A stretch of 64,000 nt of DNA from Lysinibacillus sp. JNUCC-52 (GTDB lineage Bacteria; Bacillota; Bacilli; Bacillales_A; Planococcaceae): positions 1 through 64,000 of the forward strand of contig NZ_CP065546.1 in the NCBI RefSeq assembly GCF_015999545.1, given 5' to 3'. This document shows, piece after piece, positions 9,054 to 17,790 of the stretch. The translations under genes were made by a program, and so were the position numbers. The notes under the pieces are model-generated. The model saw only the letters and a list, made by a program, of their open reading frames with translations, was not told the origin of the DNA and made no database searches. Each line of letters starts with the position of its first letter. Within the stretch, counting starts at the first letter, position 1.

Positions 9054-10186
9054 CAAGTGTCACCACTTTCCGTGTCTTGGTAATCGGATGTAGAGTTTTT
9101 GGCTTTTTTTCCTTTTTTTCCTGACATGAAAGCTACAATCATTAAAAAAATGGATAGTAAGAAAAAGAAAATAAATGTAGCTGTTAATATATAATTTCCT
9201 TTGAGTCGTAGAAATATGTGTTCATTTAATAACATTAACGGTAGACAAATGATAAAGAACGGAAATGCTAGCATCTTCCAAATGCGAGGTTTATCTCCAA
9301 CCATACCTAATAAATCGGTTACGATATATAAAATAAAACCGACGCGTATAAATGTGCCTGTCAACCATTGATAAATAGAAAGAAAGTCTAAATGTTCAAT
9401 ATAGCGCCCTATTGTTACTAAACCCCATTCTTCGTAGGCAGGATAGCGCTGCTTAGCGGCTTCAGCAGGTCCAAATTCTGTTATGGCCCCGATGAGTGGT
9501 CCCATCGTTAGCCCTGTTAAAATCAAAAGCATAATGGCGAAGTGATGCCACCGCAGACGGTCTTTAATTTTATGTTGTATAAGTAAAAATAAGATTAATT
9601 CCGAAAACCCAGAGGCGGGGTAGACGAGCCCTTGTAAAACAGGTTGGAATCCATGTTCAAAAAAGGGACGCAATAAGTCATAGTCCTTTACTTGTAAATT
9701 TGTAAAGGCTACAAAAAAACCAAAAACGACGACGGCCAATAAAACGAATACATTGACGATAACAATCGTCTGTAAACTAGTTGTAACAAGGAGGATACAA
9801 AGAACGACATAAATAGCAAGTAAAATTAACTTTGGTGTTTTCGGTAAGAAGGTTGTATTAATCCACTGCAATGTTTCAATCATTGTAAATGCTACAATAA
9901 TCATTAGAACAATAGCGATAGTATAAATGACGATAGTAGATCCGACTTTTCCAATTTTTTTTGGTAACCAATCTCTCAAAGGTTCTTGATTTGATTTTCT
10001 ATGAATATAAACTAAAAGAAAGAGCCAAGGAAACATAATAATTGTTGTTATGATAACAGATAGCCAGCTATCTCTTTTTGCAATTTCCAATAATGGCGGC
10101 ATAATTGTAACGTGATTTTTTAAACCAATCACGGTCATTGCTAGGAAGACAACATGTAAAATACTAATTGATCCTATACCTTTCAT
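9053..10186 (-). CDS. Spore germination receptor subunit B (GerB permease family)
   Basis: Membrane protein of about 377 residues with ten predicted helices, of the spore germination permease family (APC superfamily). It forms the germinant-binding subunit in characterised receptors. An ATG at 10204 is in frame but has no ribosome site. The ATG at 10186 follows AGAGGG at seven bases and starts MKGIGSISILHVVFL, so it is chosen. It is the first gene of the operon: the order is B-A-C, not the usual A-B-C. A charged, serine- and threonine-rich C-terminal tail follows the last helix. Confidence 0.9.
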   Translation of the reverse strand: MKGIGSISILHVVFLAMTVIGLKNHVTIMPPLLEIAKRDSWLSVIITTIIMFPWLFLLVYIHRKSNQEPLRDWLPKKIGKVGSTIVIYTIAIVLMIIVAFTMIETLQWINTTFLPKTPKLILLAIYVVLCILLVTTSLQTIVIVNVFVLLAVVVFGFFVAFTNLQVKDYDLLRPFFEHGFQPVLQGLVYPASGFSELILFLLIQHKIKDRLRWHHFAIMLLILTGLTMGPLIGAITEFGPAEAAKQRYPAYEEWGLVTIGRYIEHLDFLSIYQWLTGTFIRVGFILYIVTDLLGMVGDKPRIWKMLAFPFFIICLPLMLLNEHIFLRLKGNYILTATFIFFFLLSIFLMIVAFMSGKKGKKAKNSTSDYQDTESGDT

Positions 10187-10256
10187 TTGAAAACCCTCTA
10201 ACATGTTTGATACATATAAGTTTTGACAAAAAGTTATAGGATTATAAGTCTTAAAA

Positions 10257-10289
10257 AAGCACTATCTCACGATTCATGAGATAGTGCTT
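10257..10289 (-). terminator. Intrinsic terminator of the sigV-rsiV-like operon
   Basis: A 13-bp stem AAGCACTATCTCA/TGAGATAGTGCTT has a seven-base loop. On the minus strand it is followed by TTTTTT. It separates rsiV from the germination operon. Confidence 0.9.
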
Positions 10290-10293
10290 ACGT

Positions 10294-11184
10294 TTAATGA
10301 ATATATTTATTACTTACAAGACTGTTTTGTAGAACATCTGTCGGAATTTCAAATTCCACTACACCCATATAGCCAGGTGCTACTTCATATTTATCAAATG
10401 AAATAACAAGTTTACCTTTATCAGAAATATAGAATTGTTGTTCCTTGTTAATCGTTGAGAACTCTTCAATTAAATCTTCATCTGGCAAGCCTGCTCCTTT
10501 CACCCAATATACTTTTTCTTCATTTGTTGCAGCGATTTGTGCACGCATTTGATCTTTAATGTTTTCACTAATAGCATCAATATAGCTGTCATCTTTAAAT
10601 AGACTTGGCAGCGTAATTAAAATTTCATTTTGTTTATCAATCGTATCATAGTGCATGACTGTTGATGAGGACCCAACTGTATTGACGATATAACGTCCAA
10701 TTGATAAAATCTGGTCATTATCCGTTTTGATGTCATAGCCACTATCAATTCCATAATGTCCTCCGCCATTTGCCTTTAAATCACCAACTTCTGCAATAAA
10801 GTCATCGTAAAGTGCTTTTCCCTCTGAACGATATTTTTCATTTAATGCATTTGCAAGATCAGCATTATCTAAATTCTCAATAGAAGGTACTTTAATATTT
10901 GCGTCATATGTGTCATCGGCCACTTCGTATTCAGTCCATGTTAATACTTTTACGACACTACCAACAACTGGTATATCTGAAAGCGAACGTGCCATTGCAG
11001 GGCTAATATTTAAACTAGCTGTAAGCAGCATAGCAGCTGCCGCAGTTCCAAGTAACCATTGAGGCCCTCGTTTTTTTTTCTTTCTTTTTCCTTGTTTAAT
11101 TGCACTTTCCACTATAAAGTCAAGCTCCTTTGGAATTGGTACGTCATTATATTGTTTTTGTAATTCTTCTAATTTTTTATCCAT
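10294..11184 (-). CDS. rsiV: Anti-sigma factor, RsiV-like (DUF3298 C-terminal domain)
   Basis: Single-pass membrane anti-sigma factor. A cytoplasmic N-terminus with PIPKELDFIVESAIKQGKRKKKKR precedes one helix at about 45-65 and a long extracytoplasmic DUF3298-type domain. In B. subtilis RsiV this domain binds lysozyme and triggers cleavage that releases SigV. Start at 11184: ATGGATAA overlaps the sigma-factor stop and follows AAGGGAG; an upstream ATG at 11205 lacks support. Translational coupling with the sigma gene is typical of such pairs. No oatA-like acetyltransferase is next to it, unlike B. subtilis. Whether lysozyme is the signal here is inference. Confidence 0.8.
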   Translation of the reverse strand: MDKKLEELQKQYNDVPIPKELDFIVESAIKQGKRKKKKRGPQWLLGTAAAAMLLTASLNISPAMARSLSDIPVVGSVVKVLTWTEYEVADDTYDANIKVPSIENLDNADLANALNEKYRSEGKALYDDFIAEVGDLKANGGGHYGIDSGYDIKTDNDQILSIGRYIVNTVGSSSTVMHYDTIDKQNEILITLPSLFKDDSYIDAISENIKDQMRAQIAATNEEKVYWVKGAGLPDEDLIEEFSTINKEQQFYISDKGKLVISFDKYEVAPGYMGVVEFEIPTDVLQNSLVSNKYIH

Positions 11185-11701
11185 GTGCTGTTTCTCCCTT
11201 CCCATCTTGGAGTTGTATTTTTAACAATTTTAAAGCTTTATATAGGCGCGATTTAGCAGTGCTTAGCTTTATGTCCAGTATGTTGGCCACATCAGCTAGC
11301 TTTAAATCTTCGAAATAATGTAAAATCACAACTTCACGGTACATTTGAGGTAATTCCTCTAAAGCATGCTCTAAGTCGAGGTTCTCATAACTATCTTCTT
11401 GAGCAGGTGTTAAATATTGTAGTGTGTTATCGTCCGTTACTTGTAAACGGTTATGCTTGCGCAAAAAATCAATGGCCGTTCTTACAACAATTTTGTAAAA
11501 CCAGCTTTTCATATAGTCCACATGCTCTAATCGATCGAGAGAAAGCATCGCTTTTTGAATACTGTCTTGTACGATATCAAGTGCATCCTGTTCATTTTTC
11601 GTATAGCTATAGGCAAGCAAATAAAATCGTTCTTTCTGTTCACGAATTAACTGGACAAACACCTCTTCATGTTGAAATGCATTTCTTGTTTTCATGTCCA
11701 A
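11177..11701 (-). CDS. sigV: ECF RNA polymerase sigma factor, SigV-like
   Basis: Sigma-70 family protein of about 174 residues, with region 2 (YTKNEQDALDIVQDSIQKA and the following WFYKI block) and region 4 (LPQMYREVVILHYFEDLKLADVA then KSRLYKALK). The start is TTG 11701 (AAGGAG five bases before) or ATG 11695. Its gene overlaps the anti-sigma gene. An ECF-like promoter upstream suggests autoregulation. Its regulon probably concerns cell-envelope stress, by analogy with SigV. Confidence 0.82.
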   Translation of the reverse strand: MDMKTRNAFQHEEVFVQLIREQKERFYLLAYSYTKNEQDALDIVQDSIQKAMLSLDRLEHVDYMKSWFYKIVVRTAIDFLRKHNRLQVTDDNTLQYLTPAQEDSYENLDLEHALEELPQMYREVVILHYFEDLKLADVANILDIKLSTAKSRLYKALKLLKIQLQDGKGETAHG

Positions 11702-11743
11702 AGAAGCTCCTTTTTAACATTTTCAATTTGTATACAACTACTA

Positions 11744-11772
11744 GACGTATGAAAGTGGGGAAAAAGTTGATG
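11744..11772 (-). promoter_or_regulatory. Candidate autoregulated ECF-sigma promoter
   Basis: On the minus strand, ATCAACTTTTTCC (about 11771-11759) and a CGTC box (11747-11744) have roughly ECF spacing, about 45-55 bases upstream of the sigma start. The AAC and CGTC elements are the hallmarks of promoters read by sigV/sigW-type factors. The -35 TGAAAC is imperfect. Confidence 0.5.
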
Positions 11773-11786
11773 GAATGAAAAAAAAA

Positions 11787-11808
11787 CTTACCTTATATTC
11801 AAGGTAAG
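11787..11808 (-). terminator. Intrinsic terminator of the TSUP transporter gene
   Basis: Stem CTTACCTT/AAGGTAAG with a six-base loop. On the minus strand it is followed by a run of nine Ts, just after the stop at 11816. Confidence 0.85.
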
Positions 11809-11815
11809 AATTGTT

Positions 11816-12592
11816 TCACGAAAAATAGTCATATGTATTTTTCAGAAGTAATAGGACTGTTACAACGATAAATAGTTTACGCACGTAACTACTTCCGCGT
11901 TTAATGGCAAATTTCGAACCGACGATCGCTCCTGCAATTTGGGCAAGACCCATAGCAAAACCGTATGTGTAATGTATCTGACCTAAGTAAATAAACATTA
12001 GAAGCGCTGCGATATTGCTTCCGAAGTTTAAAAACTTGGCATTGCCAGCTGATTTTAAAAAATCAAAGCCAACAATTAAAAAGGCAAACAAGAAAAATGA
12101 TCCTGTCCCTGGTCCTAAGAATCCATCATAGAAGCCAATTAAAGTAATAACAAGTACAAAAAAAGCATATCGTTTAGGTGTTAGCTTTTTATAGTTGGAA
12201 ATACTACCCCAGTCTTTTTTGAAAATCGTATATATAGCTACAGCGGCTAGCATAATTAACATTAATGGCTTTAAAACGCTTGGATCGATTAAATGGACAA
12301 TCCATGCGCCAACCATGGAGCCGAAAAAGACAAAAGGAAATAGCTTATAAACGGATTTTATATCTAGCTTCCCAGAGCGGTAAAACGTAATCGTACTAGT
12401 TAGAGATCCCATTGTACCAGCCAGTTTATTTGTTGCAACCGCGGCAGATGGTGGTAAACCTACAAATAAGAGAGCAGGCAATGATATAAGTCCGCCACCA
12501 CCAACTACAGAATCGATAAATGCGGCCAAAAAGCCAAAAATAATAAGAATTAACAATATATTTAGATCTAAATCAAAAGGCACTAACGTCAT
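11816..12592 (-). CDS. TSUP/TauE-SafE family membrane transporter
   Basis: A 258-residue integral membrane protein with about eight helices and the two family repeats: FIDSVVGGGGLISLPAL near 26-42 and GFYDGFLGPGTGSFFLF near 153-169. Members export sulfite, sulfoacetate or other organic anions, or import thiosulfate. No sulfur gene lies nearby, so the substrate is unknown. It is monocistronic. A weak AAAAGAG site precedes the ATG. Confidence 0.85.
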   Translation of the reverse strand: MTLVPFDLDLNILLILIIFGFLAAFIDSVVGGGGLISLPALLFVGLPPSAAVATNKLAGTMGSLTSTITFYRSGKLDIKSVYKLFPFVFFGSMVGAWIVHLIDPSVLKPLMLIMLAAVAIYTIFKKDWGSISNYKKLTPKRYAFFVLVITLIGFYDGFLGPGTGSFFLFAFLIVGFDFLKSAGNAKFLNFGSNIAALLMFIYLGQIHYTYGFAMGLAQIAGAIVGSKFAIKRGSSYVRKLFIVVTVLLLLKNTYDYFS

Positions 12593-12797
12593 CTCTTTTC
12601 TGTAATAATAATCTGATATTAGCGGAACATCGAGTGACTGTAAATAGCCTCTAATAATTTCTAGTTTACGCGTTTAGTATGTACGGATTGTTTTAAATAT
12701 ATAAAATCTACAAAATACAAAAATATTCTACTTTATGTAATAATTTTAATGTATTATGAAGAAAAGGTGTTTTTGCGTAAAGGGGACGTGATGACAT

Positions 12798-13223
12798 TTG
12801 TCTTTAGGAAATCATTTTCGTGTGTTTATTTGTGTAGTGTTTATGGGAGTGCTCGTTGGCTATGTGTTTAATGCAAAAAAAGATATTACGGATAATGTCT
12901 ATATCGATACAGTCAAGGAAGGTTATTTGGTTGATTTTACTGACGTTAAAGTTCGTGATGCCTTTAATTACGCTTTTACCGAGCCTTATTGGCGTTACTA
13001 TAAGGCGAAAACTGGTCAACATGTAGTAGAACTTTCAGGGGATATAATATTTTTAGAGGAAAAAGGACATGCCATATTGCAATTCATAGTAAATGAGGAA
13101 GCGAATGAATTTAAGCTTTATGCCATGAAATTTAACGATGTTGTACTTGATTCCCAACAAAAAGGCACGCTTGTAGGGATGGTTTATGAAACTTGGGAAA
13201 TGAAACAGCTCGCTTATCAGTAA
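12798..13223 (+). CDS. Small membrane-anchored protein, paralogue of the gene at 62.1-62.5 kb
   Basis: 141 residues: an N-terminal helix (about 8-26), then a soluble domain of unknown function. It shares with the 62.1 kb protein the pattern KDxTDNxYIxxVK near 28-40, an AF--A--xPYWxY block near 57-68 and GQxVVE followed by GD near 73-82, so both belong to one family. The start is TTG 12798; the ATG at 12791 is out of frame. A GTGAT ribosome site sits seven bases before the TTG. No enzyme motif is seen. It is probably surface-exposed or periplasm-facing, judging by the N-terminal anchor. Confidence 0.7.
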   Translation: MSLGNHFRVFICVVFMGVLVGYVFNAKKDITDNVYIDTVKEGYLVDFTDVKVRDAFNYAFTEPYWRYYKAKTGQHVVELSGDIIFLEEKGHAILQFIVNEEANEFKLYAMKFNDVVLDSQQKGTLVGMVYETWEMKQLAYQ

Positions 13224-13298
13224 GTGCTTTTACTTTGTAAAAAGGGATGACTATATTACAGTAGAAAGGAGAGCATACAGACAGAGAGGGTGTTTTCA

Positions 13299-14291
13299 TT
13301 GAAATTAAGTATTTTAGATCAAATTCCTGTACCGAAGGGTCATACTGCTGAACAGGCCTTTTTGCGTACAGAACAATTAGCGCTTTTAGGAGAAGAACTT
13401 GGCTTCCATCGCATGTGGCTAGCAGAGCATCACAATAGTGAATCATTAGCAAGCTCAGCACCTGAAATTACAGCAGCCTTTTTAGCTGCGAAAACAAAGC
13501 GTATGCGCATTGGCACGGGAGGCGTCATGATGATGCATTATTCTCCGTACAAGCTAGCGGAAGTATTTAAAACATTAAGTGCGCTTGCGCCAAATCGCAT
13601 TGACTTTGGTGTTGGTCGCGCTCCTGGTGGAGACCATGCATCCATTTACGCATTAGCAGAGGGACGCAGACAGCATTTTAATGAACAATATGATAAGCTC
13701 GATACCATATTAAAATTGATGAATAATCAAAAAACGGGTGAATCTGTTTATGATCAAGTTATTGCTTCACCTACAAACATACAATTACCAGAAGCGTGGT
13801 TGCTCGGCTCAAGTGGTCAAAGTGCCGTGCAGGCAGGACAACGTGGTGTAGGTTATTCATATGCTCAGTTCTTTACTGGTAATATGTCTAAGGATATATT
13901 TGATACGTATAAGTCTTACTTTACACCTTCATATTATATGGAAAAACCGCAAATTATCGTTACCTATGCGACTACAGTTGCCGATACGTTAGAGGAAGCG
14001 GAATACTTAGCTAAGCCAATCGATATTACACGCCTACAGCTGATGAAGGGGCAAATTATTCAGGCGATGTCACCAGAAGAGGCAAAGGATTATCCATTGA
14101 CAGAGATGGATAAAATGATGATTGCTAACAACCGTAAAGCAAATATTGTCGGCACACCAAAGGAAGTTGCTGCCTTTTTAGTAGCAGAGCAGGAACAATA
14201 TGGCTTTGATGAAGTAATGCTAAACTGCAATCAATACGCGCAGGAAAGTCGCTTAAATTGCTATAAACTACTGGCAAAAGAATTGATTTAA
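13299..14291 (+). CDS. LLM-class flavin-dependent oxidoreductase (luciferase-like)
   Basis: Bacterial-luciferase-like TIM barrel protein of about 330 residues. Family motifs include LGFHRMWLAEHHN near 36-48, RIGTGGVMM near 72-80, DFGVGRAPGG near 106-115 and the glycine-rich LLGSSGQSA near 169-177. Such proteins use FMN or F420; this one resembles B. subtilis YceB, whose reaction is unknown. A GTG at 13290 is possible, but TTG 13299 has AGAGGGTG at ideal spacing. Monocistronic with its own terminator. Confidence 0.85.
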   Translation: MKLSILDQIPVPKGHTAEQAFLRTEQLALLGEELGFHRMWLAEHHNSESLASSAPEITAAFLAAKTKRMRIGTGGVMMMHYSPYKLAEVFKTLSALAPNRIDFGVGRAPGGDHASIYALAEGRRQHFNEQYDKLDTILKLMNNQKTGESVYDQVIASPTNIQLPEAWLLGSSGQSAVQAGQRGVGYSYAQFFTGNMSKDIFDTYKSYFTPSYYMEKPQIIVTYATTVADTLEEAEYLAKPIDITRLQLMKGQIIQAMSPEEAKDYPLTEMDKMMIANNRKANIVGTPKEVAAFLVAEQEQYGFDEVMLNCNQYAQESRLNCYKLLAKELI

Positions 14292-14307
14292 GCTTGGACA
14301 AAAGAGA

Positions 14308-14347
14308 AAAAGAGTTAGATTGACTAATCATCAATCTAACTCTTTTT
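14308..14347 (+). terminator. Intrinsic terminator
   Basis: A 17-bp stem built on AAAAAGAGTTAGATTGA and its complement ends in a T run, 16 bases after the oxidoreductase stop. Confidence 0.9.
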
Positions 14348-14466
14348 GCTGTTATCATTGTTAACTGCTACGCTACAGTAGGTATGAGTAGTGCATCCTT
14401 CCGTTCTGTGCATCCAAGCAGAGTGGGAGCGTGTGGAAATCAACGGTTTATTAAAGGGAATCACCC

Positions 14467-14508
14467 ACAAAAATGTCCAATGCATGCAGGTGAATTGGAC
14501 ATTTTTGT
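14467..14508 (-). terminator. Intrinsic terminator of the yfkAB gene
   Basis: Stem ACAAAAATGTCCAAT/ATTGGACATTTTTGT with a twelve-base loop lies immediately past the minus-strand stop. The arm itself supplies the T run. Confidence 0.85.
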
Positions 14509-14510
14509 TG

Positions 14511-15623
14511 TTATAGTTTCGCTGAGCCACTTGTAAAAGTAGTGTCTTGATAATACATATTTTTAACTAAGACGTTTGGTCCTAAGCATTTCACAGCAGG
14601 ACAGTGGCAGTTTAAAGATTTTGCTAAATCGGTATCCATCCATTTGTCAAAAACTGCTGGTAGTTTATCATGAACGATATTACCAAGTGCAGATGCATCG
14701 CCAAAGTCTGTAACGATGACATCACCTGTAAAAATATTGATATTTAATCGAGAACGACCGTCAGGATCATTACGCATCGTGACATTTTTTGCTTCTCGTA
14801 ATCGTTTTAATAGTTTTTGATCTTCTGTATCGGTGCTACAAGGATAGAATGGCAATGTACCAAAGAGCATCCAAGTATTTTCATCGCGTACATCAAGTAA
14901 ATGATGAATTGCTTCACGTGTTTCTGCTAGTGAAAGTGATGTTAGCGAACTTGCGAAATCAGATGGATACATCGGATGTACCTCGTGACGTGCACATTGC
15001 ATTTCGTTGATAATTTGGTTATGGATATGCTCCAAGTACGGTAAAGTTTTTTTGTTGAGCATTGTTTCCGCCGATACCATGACACCATGTTCTGCAAGCA
15101 TTTTTGAGTTATCAATCATGCGTTGGAAAAGGGCTGCACGCTGTTCGTAAGTTGGTTTTCGCTCCATCATGGCAAAGCCTGTTTCAACAAATTCATCAAC
15201 TGTACCCCAGTTATGTGAAATATGTAAAACATCTAAATAAGGAGCAATCAGTAAATATCGTTCAGGTTCAATCGTTAAGTTCGAGTTAATTTGTGTACGA
15301 ACCCCACGCGCATGGGCGTATTTTAATAGGGGGAGTACATAATTTTGAACGGATTTTTTAGACATCATCGGTTCGCCACCAGTAATGCTAAGTGTTTTTA
15401 AGTGAGGTATTTCATCCAGTCGCTTAGTAATCAATTCCATAGGCAATGCTTGCGGGTCTTTATTTTGTAATGTATAGCCGACTGCACAGTGAGCACAGCG
15501 CATATTACAAAGGGTTGTAGTTGTAAATTCAATATTTGATAGGGTCATATGACCATGTTGTTCGACATCTAAATACGCTTCCCATGGATCATAGCTGGGC
15601 GTCATTTTTTGTAAGGTCGTCAT
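14511..15623 (-). CDS. yfkAB: Radical SAM protein YfkAB
   Basis: A 370-residue radical SAM protein. The CxxxCxxC cluster is C39, C43 and C46 (LCNMRCAHC) and is followed by the glycine-rich SITGGEPMMSK near 79-89. The C-terminal CxCxxxxC motif (NCHCPAVKC) near 340-348 is the hallmark of the YfkAB subfamily and may hold a further metal site. In B. subtilis yfkA and yfkB form one gene once corrected; here the frame is uninterrupted. The natural substrate is unknown. Confidence 0.88.
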   Translation of the reverse strand: MTTLQKMTPSYDPWEAYLDVEQHGHMTLSNIEFTTTTLCNMRCAHCAVGYTLQNKDPQALPMELITKRLDEIPHLKTLSITGGEPMMSKKSVQNYVLPLLKYAHARGVRTQINSNLTIEPERYLLIAPYLDVLHISHNWGTVDEFVETGFAMMERKPTYEQRAALFQRMIDNSKMLAEHGVMVSAETMLNKKTLPYLEHIHNQIINEMQCARHEVHPMYPSDFASSLTSLSLAETREAIHHLLDVRDENTWMLFGTLPFYPCSTDTEDQKLLKRLREAKNVTMRNDPDGRSRLNINIFTGDVIVTDFGDASALGNIVHDKLPAVFDKWMDTDLAKSLNCHCPAVKCLGPNVLVKNMYYQDTTFTSGSAKL

Positions 15624-15945
15624 AATTCGTACATCTTCCTTTCTAGCATTCTATTGTCTCATATTCAGTGATAATTTCAAATATGAAATTATTGAAAGAG
15701 CTTTTTTACGTCCTTTTTAGAAATTTTATTCGTGAAAGGATAGAAAAAATGCTTTTACAAGTTCTCCATTCTGGTTCGATTTTCAGAAGGAACTATAAAA
15801 TGTCAAATTAGGTAAGCAAAAAGCTGTTTTTTTCATACACGATGCAAAGAAAAGAATGAGTGTATACACTGCTTTTTTTCAGATAAAACGTTATGATAGA
15901 GTTAGCAAGGCGGCAAGACCGTAACGAAGAAAGTAGGAAATAGTT
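15624..15945. other. Intergenic region between divergent yfkAB and HAD genes, no gene seen
   Basis: 322 AT-rich bases holding the divergent promoters. A palindrome AATTTCAAATATGAAATT lies at about 15676-15693, close to the yfkAB start. No open frame with a ribosome site and no structured RNA was recognised. Confidence 0.5.
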
Positions 15946-16635
15946 TTGAGTAAGTATGAAATACTATTATTTGATGTAGATGACACATTATTAGATTTTA
16001 ATTTAGCTGAAGATGCTGCACTAAACCGTTTATTTGAACAAGAAAAAATTGCAACTACACCGACGATGATTTCCCGCTATAAAGAGATTAATGAATCAAT
16101 GTGGCGTGCTTTTGAACGAGGCGAAGTAACAAAAACTTCATTACATAATACTCGATTTTCAATCGCTTTAAAGGAATTTGGCATTGATGTTGACGGTGAA
16201 TATTTTGAAACGGTTTTCCAAAAGTATTTGCAGGAAGCGCACCATTACGTAGATGGGGCATATGAGCTTATTGCACAACTTGCAGACAATTACGATTTAT
16301 ATGTCGTTTCAAACGGTGTGACTAAAACACAAAATAAACGATTAGCAGATGCAGATTTGGCAAAATACTTTAAAGGTATTTTTATTTCAGAGCAAACGGG
16401 TTTCCAGAAACCGATGCCAGCCTTTTTTGATTATGTTTTTGACCGTATCGACGGATTAAATAAAGAAAAGACACTTATTGTCGGTGATTCACTGACATCT
16501 GATGTGAAAGGGGGCTTGCTAGCGGGAATTGATACATGCTGGTTTAATTTTCGCGACATCCCCAATATAACGGAGATACAGCCTCATTATGAAATTAAAA
16601 AATTGCATGAGCTGCATACGTTATTAAATAAATAA
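15946..16635 (+). CDS. YjjG family noncanonical pyrimidine nucleotidase (HAD superfamily)
   Basis: A 229-residue HAD phosphatase with motif I DVDDT (nucleophile D10, acid D12), motif II serine/threonine in VVSNGVT near 113-119, motif III lysine in FQKPMP near 151-156 and motif IV GDSLTSDV near 177-184. YjjG enzymes are 5'-nucleotidases that clear noncanonical pyrimidine nucleotides; the B. subtilis relative is YfnB. TTG start with an AGGA site. Single gene with its own terminator. Confidence 0.85.
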   Translation: MSKYEILLFDVDDTLLDFNLAEDAALNRLFEQEKIATTPTMISRYKEINESMWRAFERGEVTKTSLHNTRFSIALKEFGIDVDGEYFETVFQKYLQEAHHYVDGAYELIAQLADNYDLYVVSNGVTKTQNKRLADADLAKYFKGIFISEQTGFQKPMPAFFDYVFDRIDGLNKEKTLIVGDSLTSDVKGGLLAGIDTCWFNFRDIPNITEIQPHYEIKKLHELHTLLNK

Positions 16636-16646
16636 TTCAAGAAGGT

Positions 16647-16686
16647 AAAAAACTTCGCCTACTATAATTAGTAGAGCGAAGTTTTT
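16647..16686 (+). terminator. Intrinsic terminator
   Basis: Stem AAAAACTTCGC/GCGAAGTTTTT with an extra internal CTACT/AGTAG pairing, ending in Ts, 12 bases past the nucleotidase stop. Confidence 0.85.
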
Positions 16687-16791
16687 CCTTTTTAGATTTG
16701 GTAACTTATAAGAGCATATGCTAAAAATACTATTTTTTTACACAATTAAATCTATTATGATAGAAATAGGAAATAAAAAGGGAGGAGCATT

Positions 16792-17712
16792 ATGAAAAAA
16801 CTATTTCAAACAACGATTATAGTTGCGGTGTGGGGGACATTGATCTCTTTCCCGATAGAAGCATCCGCCTATGAAGAACCAACGCACTATGTACATATGA
16901 AAACAGAAAATATGACGGTCTATTCCGCCTATGGTGCTACAATTAATGCAACTGAAAAAAATGGAATCTATAGCATTAAAGCGAATATCGTCAATAATCG
17001 TCAGCCACTAGAGGTTGTCATTTTTAAAAATGGTCAATCTAGTGTGCTACAGCAAGTGCTGAAAAAAGGAATGGAACCTGTAGCCTATCGAGACGAGGGG
17101 GATCGCGTAGTTGCGATTATCCATAACAATGCAGAGTTGAAGTTTGTACAACCTGAGCAACTATATTTCCGAGATTTAGCAAAGACAACAACTAGCTTCT
17201 ATATTCAAACTTTGGCGGAGCGGGGAATAATTCGAGGACGCACACCTGATAATTTTGGTGTGAACGACTCTTTAACACGTGCACAGTTTAGTGCTTTGCT
17301 CGTCCGTGCCTTTAGCTTTCAGCAGGAGCCAACGAAACAGTTTTCAGACATCAATCAAAAAACATCGTGGTATGGTGGACATGTAGGTGCTTTACATGCT
17401 TTAGGCATTATTCATGGCAAAACGCCAACGATTTTTGATCCGAACGGCAAAATTACACGTCAGCAGGCAATTTTAATGCTTGGACGCACATTGGATGCGG
17501 TTGATTTTGTGCAAGAAGATAAAGAAGATAAATCCATTTTACCTTTTGAAGATAGTCATACTTTCCAAGGAGAGCTATTACGTCACATAGAAACACTGTA
17601 TACAATCGGCGCTTTAGACGATAATACAAATTTAAACCCAAATCAGTATATTACACGTGGTCAATTCGCTAAAATGTTAGCTGTCACTTTACAAGCTGCT
17701 GGCAGATTATAA
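16792..17712 (+). CDS. Secreted SLH-domain surface protein
   Basis: A 306-residue protein with a signal peptide (cleavage after the ASA near residue 26), a unique region to about 122, then three C-terminal S-layer homology domains (about 126-173, 184-233 and 246-300). The SLH core motifs read TRAQ, TRQQ and TRGQ in place of the consensus TRAE. SLH triplets bind pyruvylated secondary cell-wall polymer and anchor proteins on the surface. No catalytic domain was recognised in the unique region. Strong GGGAGG ribosome site. Confidence 0.87.
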   Translation: MKKLFQTTIIVAVWGTLISFPIEASAYEEPTHYVHMKTENMTVYSAYGATINATEKNGIYSIKANIVNNRQPLEVVIFKNGQSSVLQQVLKKGMEPVAYRDEGDRVVAIIHNNAELKFVQPEQLYFRDLAKTTTSFYIQTLAERGIIRGRTPDNFGVNDSLTRAQFSALLVRAFSFQQEPTKQFSDINQKTSWYGGHVGALHALGIIHGKTPTIFDPNGKITRQQAILMLGRTLDAVDFVQEDKEDKSILPFEDSHTFQGELLRHIETLYTIGALDDNTNLNPNQYITRGQFAKMLAVTLQAAGRL

Positions 17713-17725
17713 GTTGCCTTTTTTA

Positions 17726-17738
17726 AGTGCCTGGCACT
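17726..17738. repeat. Palindromic motif AGTGCCTGGCACT, copy 1
   Basis: A 13-base palindrome around a central T between the SLH gene and its terminator. An identical copy occurs at 33039-33051. Both are intergenic. Confidence 0.5.
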
Positions 17739-17753
17739 CTATCGGCGATTCAG

Positions 17754-17790
17754 CACCTTTTCATTCTTACATGGATGGAAAGGTGTTTTT
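17754..17790 (+). terminator. Intrinsic terminator of the SLH gene
   Basis: Arms CACCTTT and AAAGGTG are separated by about 17 bases and followed by TTTTT. Confidence 0.7.
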
